DNA of 64,000 nucleotides, taken from positions 99,501 to 163,500 of the forward strand of contig JAMPIV010019108.1 of NCBI GenBank assembly GCA_024509875.1, given 5' to 3'. The notes under the pieces were generated by a model. The model saw only the letters and a program-made list of their open reading frames with translations. It was not told where the DNA came from and searched no databases. Positions 58,131 through 64,000 of the stretch are shown here, one piece after another. A program made the position numbers and the translations under genes. This stretch comes from Oreohelix idahoensis. Its lineage: Eukaryota; Mollusca; Gastropoda; Stylommatophora; Oreohelicidae. The stretch's first letter is position 1. The number at the start of each line of letters is the position of its first letter.

Positions 58131-59017
58131 CCGATAATGATGAAGGATACATGGACAGACCTTCAGCTGATGGCACGGTACAGGAAGTCTTTTTACAAGT
58201 TTGTAGAAGGCCTATTCAGCTTTTAGAGTTCAAAGGTGAAAGAAGACGAATCTCATTGCATAAATATTAATTTAATTAAACGAACCTTAGCTGGAAAATT
58301 TTGTTGTCAGTCTGGTAAAACCCACATTTACATGCAAAAATGAACACACGGAAACGTACGAACATGCACGTAACCACAGACTTGTACACACATGCGTATA
58401 TAACTGGAGAGACACGAAGACACTAATAACTGAACATAGAAATGTACACAGGTTAGAGACACTGCAGGCCGCGCTGTACACACAAGCACGCACAGACGTG
58501 TGCAGACATTCATGTACATAGGTACACAAAACCATATGCGTACGCATGTACATATATGCATAATCATGCAGATATGCACACACATAAGACATGAACAGAC
58601 ACAGAGAGGCAACAAAATTGTACACACATCCCTTTTGACTTACTTACACGTCTAAATCAAACAAAAAATTACGCCACCTTTAAGGGAAAATACGGAAACG
58701 GCGCATTGCACAGTGACAGATAAATTGAACTGCCATTAAAAATGCACTTATGCCGTTCAATGTTTTTATAGAGCATTGACCATAGACCTTAAGTCATGAT
58801 ACTTTTGACTAAAAAGATCAAGGGAAGTTGAAATAGAATGATAAGGTATAAAATGACCACCGGACAATTAGTGCAGTCCTCAGGACATGAAGCTGAAAGA
58901 GCACTTTCTAATTATTTCCCATCATGCTTTTGTGGGTTGTTTGCAGAGTTGTCTTCAAGTCATTCCGAGAAAGTTGAGTGTCAAGTCTCTTAGTAAAAGC
59001 CCCAGGCTTATATATAT
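58131..59017. other. Unrecognised; contains a degenerate CA/TA-rich stretch
   Basis: 58330-58625 is rich in ACACA and GTACA, making long cyclic ORFs on the minus strand. No gene is supported. Confidence 0.45.
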
Positions 59018-59019
59018 AT

Positions 59020-60322
59020 CTGTCCGGAAAGTAATGAGACTGATTCCATAAAATTGGTTTATTTCAAGACATGCTTACATACACTTAAAATTCTTCGAAA
59101 TAACATCCTTGTGCATCAATACACCGTTGCCAGCGGTTCTGCCACGCGTCGTAGCTCGCCTGGAAGTCTTGAACGGGGATCTCTTTCAAAGCACTCGTCA
59201 CGGCAGCTTGCACGTTTTTAAGTCCCAAAATGGTGTCCTTTCAAGCTGGATTTGAGCCGGGGAAACAAAAAGAAGTCAGGCGGGGCCAAGTCCGGGCTGT
59301 AGGGAGGTTGAGGCAGCGTTGCCACGGTTTGTTTCGCCAGAAACTCTCTCACTAACAGGGACGCATGAGCCGGCGCATTGTCGTGGTGAATAACCCAGGT
59401 GTTGGCCATCTCCGGGCGGACGCGCGCGACTCTGTTCTTTAGCCGTTTAAGCACTTCCACGTAAAATGCAGCGTTGACCATTTGTCCAAGTGGTACAAAC
59501 TCCTTATGGACAACACCTTTAGAGTCAAAAAAAGACAATGAGCATCGATTTCATCTTCGATTTGCTCATTCGAACCTTCTTTGGTCGAGGAGACTCGGTA
59601 ATGTGCCACTCAGAGCTCTGCCTTTTCGTCTCCGGATCCTACTCAAAGACCCACATTTCATCACCGGTTATCACTTTTTCCAAAAAATCAGGTTCACTCC
59701 TCACACGGTCCAAAAGCTCACGAGAAATCGACACACGGTTTTTCTTCTGTTTGTCGGTCAAAACCTTAGGAACCAATTTGGCACAAACTTTCCGCGTCTG
59801 CATTTCTTTCGTGACGATTTCATGCACAATGGATTTTGGAAGTCCCACTTGATCTGCTATCAATCTAAGACTCAGACGTCGGTCAAAGTCCAAAACCGCT
59901 TTCACCTTATCCGCATTGTCCGAAGTGTGAGACGTTGATGGGCGCCCTGTGCGTTGTTCATCCTCGACGCTCTCTCTTCCTTCTTTTAACGTTTTGTGCC
60001 ACCGAAACACTTGTGCTTTCGATAAAGCATCCTTCCCGTAGGCTTTCTGTATCATAGCAAGCGTCTCGGTCGCGGATTTTTAAGTTTTACACAAAACTTT
60101 ATCGCGTATCACTGCTCGACATTCCTCTGCATTTTGACCGTTACGCGACGCTCAAACAGCTGTCCACTTCGCAAGCGATCCGCACTCTGTAAAAGCTCAG
60201 AGCCAACAGACAAGAAATCTATCGTTTACCTAACATTCCCCACCAACCGTCACGCCTGGAGACTACGCCACCCGGCCCTTCTGATTGGCCCAAGAAAATC
60301 AGTCTCATTACTTTCCGGACAG
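59020..60322 (-). mobile_element. mariner element, second subfamily
   Basis: 1,303 bp. Terminal inverted repeats CTGTCCGGAAAGTAATGAGA at both ends. TA precedes the left end; the right flank reads AC, so the duplication is altered or the boundary is disturbed by the adjoining microsatellite. It carries a full-length but broken transposase gene. Confidence 0.9.
59085..60132 (-). pseudogene. mariner transposase (second subfamily), few lesions
   Basis: About 349 codons, from ATG at 60132 to a stop at 59085. It keeps the helix-turn-helix region (RWHKTLKEGRESVEDEQRTG), ITGDEMWV, HHDNAPAH and YSPDLAPPDFFLFPRLK, i.e. all three catalytic Asp of D,D34D. Visible lesions: a stop and a shift in the first 30 codons, TAG at about 59636-59638 just after WVFE, a shift in the T7 run at about 59526-59532, and a shift near 59222. 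The other mariner in this window is clearly a different subfamily. Confidence 0.91.
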
Positions 60323-60342
60323 ACCTTGTGTGTGTGTATATA

Positions 60343-60373
<31 letters not shown>

Positions 60374-60383
60374 GCCCCTTCAG

Positions 60384-62130
60384 TCATAACTGACTATGGG
60401 AATGCGCCCCTGAGGTGGCAGCCCTCAGCTGCTTATTTTCCTGGTGCTCCTTTCGACGTTTTCTCCTCACCTCTGCTTCTTGTGTGAGCCTCTCTTCGCC
60501 CAATCTGAGGTGGTGCCGTAAATAGCATCGCCACTTAGTGCGATCAGCAGCTTCATCCTCCCATGTTGCTGGATCCATGTCCAGTGCCCTCATATCTCTC
60601 TTGCACACATCTTTGAACCTCAGCTGTGGTCGCCCAACTGTTCTCTTGCCATCTGCTAATTGTCCGTAGAAGATATCTTTTGGGATGCGACCATCTTCCA
60701 TGCGGCGAACATGGCCAAGCCAGCGAAGTCTGCGCTGTCTAAGCAGCGTATACATACTTTGAAGGCCAGCACGTGACAACACCTCGACATTTGTCACTTT
60801 ATCTTTCCACGAGATGCCGAGGATGCGGCGTAGACACCGCAAATGGAAGGTATTGAGCCTTCTTTCTTGCTTAGCATAGGTCGTCCAGGTCTCGCTGCAT
60901 ATAGGAGTGTGCTGGTGACGCAGGCATTATATACCGCAGCTTTGGTCTTCATTGTGAGTTTAGAGTTTCCCCAAAACACGCGAGATGAGGCGGGCAAAGG
61001 TAGCTGCAGCTTTGCCAATGCGGCTGTCGATTTTCTGTATCCAGTGAGAGTTTGTCATTGATGGTAGACCCTAGGTATGTGAAGTGGTGCACCACTGCCA
61101 ATTCATAGTTATCGATAGTGATAACTGGTGCAGCACCCACATCCTGACTCAGCACATTCGTTTTCTTTAGACTTATTGTGAGGCCAAAGTCCTTGCATGC
61201 TTTAGTGAAGCGATTTCATCAAGCTCTGAAGCTCCTGTTGGCTTTGAGTGACGACTGCAGCATCATCAGCGAACAACAAGTCTCTTATAGTGACCCTTCT
61301 GATTTTTGTTTTTGCCTTCAGCCTTGAAAGATTAAACAGACGGCCATCTGACCTAGTGTGAAGGCATATTCCTTCAGTTGCATCTCTGAATGCATGTTTC
61401 AAGAGTAAGGCAAAGAAGATTCCGAAGAGGGTCGGAGCCAGAACACAGCCTTGTTTAACGCCACTTCGTATATCAAAGGGCTGTGACGTGCTTCCAGCAT
61501 TTTAGAAGGGCAGCCTATTTTCAGGAGGATTTTAAAGAGTCCATCCCTACTAACCAGGTCGAATGCTTTTGTGAGGTCTATAAAGGCGATATATAATGGT
61601 CTTTTCTGCTCTCTTGATTTTTCCTGAAGCTGGCGGAGAGAGAAGATCATGTCTGTTGTTGATCTGCCAGCTCGGAATCCACACTGTGCCTCTGGATATA
61701 TGTGCTCAGCTAACTTGTGTAGTCGCATTAAGATGACTTTGGCAAAAACCTTACCAATAATACTAAGAAGAAAGATGCCTCTGTAGTTATTGCAATCACT
61801 TCTGTCTCCTTTATTTTTATACAGTGTTACAATCTTGGCATCTCGCATGTCTTGAGGAATAGTTGTCTCTTCCCAGCACTGGCACAGCATCCTATGCAGG
61901 GGATATAATAGCGTGCTCTTACAGCATTTGATTAAATCAGGAGGAATCCCATCACTGCCTGGTGCTTTGCCAGAGGCCAAGCTATCAATGGCCTTACTGA
62001 GTTCCTCTAATGTTGGTTCGGCATCCAGCTCCTCCATAGTTGGCAGACTATTGACAGCATCAAGGGCTGCAGGCGTAACGGTATTGTCTCTAGCGTAAAG
62101 CTCAGAGTAGTGCTCGACCCACCTCTCCAT
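60384..62130 (-). pseudogene. LINE reverse transcriptase and C-terminus, several shifts
   Basis: Fingers and palm at 61399-62130 (GKAPGSDGIPPDLIKCCKST, GFRAGRSTTDMIFSLRQLQE, FIDLTKAFDLVSRDGLFKIL). A deletion/shift near 61480-61500 removes part of the palm, and GVKQGCVLAPTLFGIFFALL lies in another frame. The catalytic FADDAAVV is at 61202-61402. The C-terminus at 60384-60842 contains RWLGHVRRMEDGRIPKDIFY and TVGRPQLRFKDVCKRDMRAL. At least three frame breaks. Confidence 0.88.
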
Positions 62131-62140
62131 CTGCTTACCC

Positions 62141-63286
62141 TTATCGGTTAGCTTCTCTCCGCTGATGGTTTTTTAGCGGTGCCGTCTTACTTTTATGGGG
62201 GCCAAGTGCTTTCTTTATACCGTCATACATTTGTCTAATGTTGCCTGTTTGCGCTGCGATCTGGATGCTCTCACTGAGCTGGAGCCAATAGTCATTTGCA
62301 CAGCGTCGAGCAGTTTGTTGAACTTTGCTTCTCGTAGCCCTCAGGATCTGTAGGGTTCTGGCACTCGGTGAACGTTTGTATTCATTCATAGCACTGCGCT
62401 TAGCTTCAATAACAGGTGCCATCACATCTGATGAAGCGTCAAACCAGTCATTTGACTTTGCTGTTTTCTTACCAAAGGTGGCAAGTGCAGTACTTTGAAT
62501 GGTGTTCCGTAGATGCTCCCAGTTCTCTGTAATAGTATCACCATGCTGAGGGCTACTGAGCACTTTCTTGAAGGTCGCAGTGAATTGAGCGATCATGAAA
62601 GGGTCTTCCATCTTGCTGGTATCAATGCGTGGTTTCCCTTCATGTCTGACACGATAGAGTTTTCTTGGTTGTGCTCTGATTTTGCAGCAAACCAAGGAGT
62701 GATCTGTGTCACAGTCTGCACTATGGTACGAGCGCGTGGAGAGCACAGACCTGAGGAGTGGCCTTCTGACGAGAATCAGGTCAAGTTGGTGCCAGTGCTT
62801 GGATCGTGGGTGTCTCCATGACACCTTATGCTGGGGTTTTGTCTGAAAGTAGGTGTTGGTCACGCAGAGGTCATGGTGGACGCACAACTCTAAGAGCCGT
62901 TGTCCATTTTCATTCATCTTGCCAATACCAAACCTGCCCAGACACGAAGGCCATGAAACATTATCGGCACCCACTCTAGCGTTAAAGTCACCAAGGAGAA
63001 CAAGCTGTTCTTGCCTAGGTATGCTTTTGATTACTGCTGCTAGATTCTCGTAGAACTCATCTTTAGCTTCTGAGGCAGAGTACAGAGTAGGAGCATACAC
63101 ACTGACAAGGGTGATGGGACCTGTGCTAGTTTGCAGGCGGAGCGTTAACAGGCGTTCTGATCCATTCTCGCCTGGTTCAACCATGTTAGTTAGCGATTTT
63201 TTGACCGCAAAACCTACTCCGTGTTCTCTAGCTTTATCAAGATCTTTCCCTTGCCAATAAAATGTGTAGTCCTTCTCGCTCACCAT
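62141..63286 (-). pseudogene. LINE endonuclease region
   Basis: 381 codons open: LLGDFNARVGADNVSWPSCL, HQLDLILVRRPLL and DTDHSLVCCKI are EEP endonuclease motifs that nick the target DNA. The basic linker follows (TARRCANDYWLQLSESIQIA). The frame ends at a shift near 62141 before the RT. The N-terminal catalytic Asn/Glu region is missing through the deletion near 63290. Confidence 0.88.
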
Positions 63287-63337
63287 TCCAGAGCTATATC
63301 CACCTGAAGTCGTTTAAGTTCATCATTAATTATCTAT

Positions 63338-63525
<188 letters not shown>

Positions 63526-63540
63526 TATTTATTTATTTAT

Positions 63541-64000
63541 TGTCGTAAATTTATTTTGAGAGAAAAGAGTCTTAGAAATAGTGGTCCGGTTTAGAGTGAA
63601 AAATTATGATGGAAAGCTCAGTGATAGAAAACGTAGAGATTAAATAGTTGCTTCACAGCGTGCTGGAGGAGAGTAAAGACAGACTTATTTACGACAAATC
63701 GTTTCTCTCAATCTTCTCTTCCGCTCTCCTGGTCAAACAATTAGTTGCCAGTTTTCCAGACCCGCATCTGCGCGCACACCGATTTGGTGTTTTTTCACAC
63801 ACACAGGCGACGTTGATACAAACTATATTAAACGAATAAGGGGAAAAGTTGGGCTTTGGGTATATCCAACACACAGAACTAAATGAGTTTATGTGATTTT
63901 ATTCACTTTAAACATCAATCACTAAAAATATCAGATATTACATAAATTATCATAAGTACACAAATGCAAATAACAAGTTTGGAAGGGGTGAAGAAGATTG
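63541..64000. other. No recognisable feature
   Basis: Only short ORFs without family resemblance up to the window edge. Confidence 0.4.

Larger units (their letters stand above)
60340..63335 (-). mobile_element. LINE (EEP + RT), minus strand, 5'-truncated
   Basis: The 3' tail is (ATT)n on the minus strand (60350-60374). It extends through the RT and endonuclease to about 63335, where an AT microsatellite begins. A deletion just inside the 5' end removes part of the N-terminal endonuclease: the DELKRLQVDIAL reading jumps to SGMVSEKDY. Confidence 0.9.

Overview
Animal (eukaryotic) genomic DNA, AT-rich, with no host protein-coding gene that I can support. Almost everything recognisable is a transposable element or a satellite. 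Several non-LTR retrotransposon families with an endonuclease/exonuclease/phosphatase (EEP) domain and microsatellite 3' tails, tRNA-derived SINEs, mariner and Tigger/pogo transposons, a Helitron end, and two LTR elements with an uncommon pol order together suggest a marine or freshwater invertebrate. A mollusc, perhaps a gastropod, is my best guess, made from general familiarity with such repeats and not from a search.

Layout. 1-2766: 3' part of a LINE whose 5' end lies left of the window. It appears to have inserted into the 5' LTR of LTR element 1 (2767-11364, + strand). 11365-20640: intergenic DNA with tandem repeats, SINEs, LINE scraps and a long palindrome. 20640-34230: a 29-bp minisatellite interrupted by LTR element 2 (22831-32624, - strand), which carries a GCATT target duplication. 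33360-39300: LINE fragments of at least three families, one with an internally amplified 44-bp segment. 40236-43490: a degenerate LINE with a Helitron terminus inside its endonuclease region. 44070-50320: SINEs, simple repeats and LINE 3' ends. 51245-52564 and 59020-60322: two dead mariner elements. 53125-55472: a Tigger-like transposon, followed at once by a MITE with 141-bp inverted repeats (55501-55951). 57414-57622: the only stretch that looks like an ordinary Pol II promoter. 60340-63335: another broken LINE, then a long (AT)n tract.

The most informative content is the pair of LTR elements. Both encode Gag, protease, integrase, reverse transcriptase and RNase H in that order. That is the Ty1/copia order, but the domains are Ty3/gypsy-like (H2C2 integrase, a GPY-type module after the integrase, gypsy-type RT and RNase H). 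This matches the published Gmr1-like group. They also share a Cys/His motif that is not a CCHC knuckle and a Glu/Lys/Ala-rich coiled coil at the Gag N-terminus. Element 2 is open across about 5 kb apart from one homopolymer slip. Element 1 has one in-frame stop and one frameshift although its LTR segments are almost identical.

Most of the rest is decayed. Nested insertions are common and allow a relative chronology. Family names and nucleotide boundaries come from reading by eye; I could run no alignment or database search.
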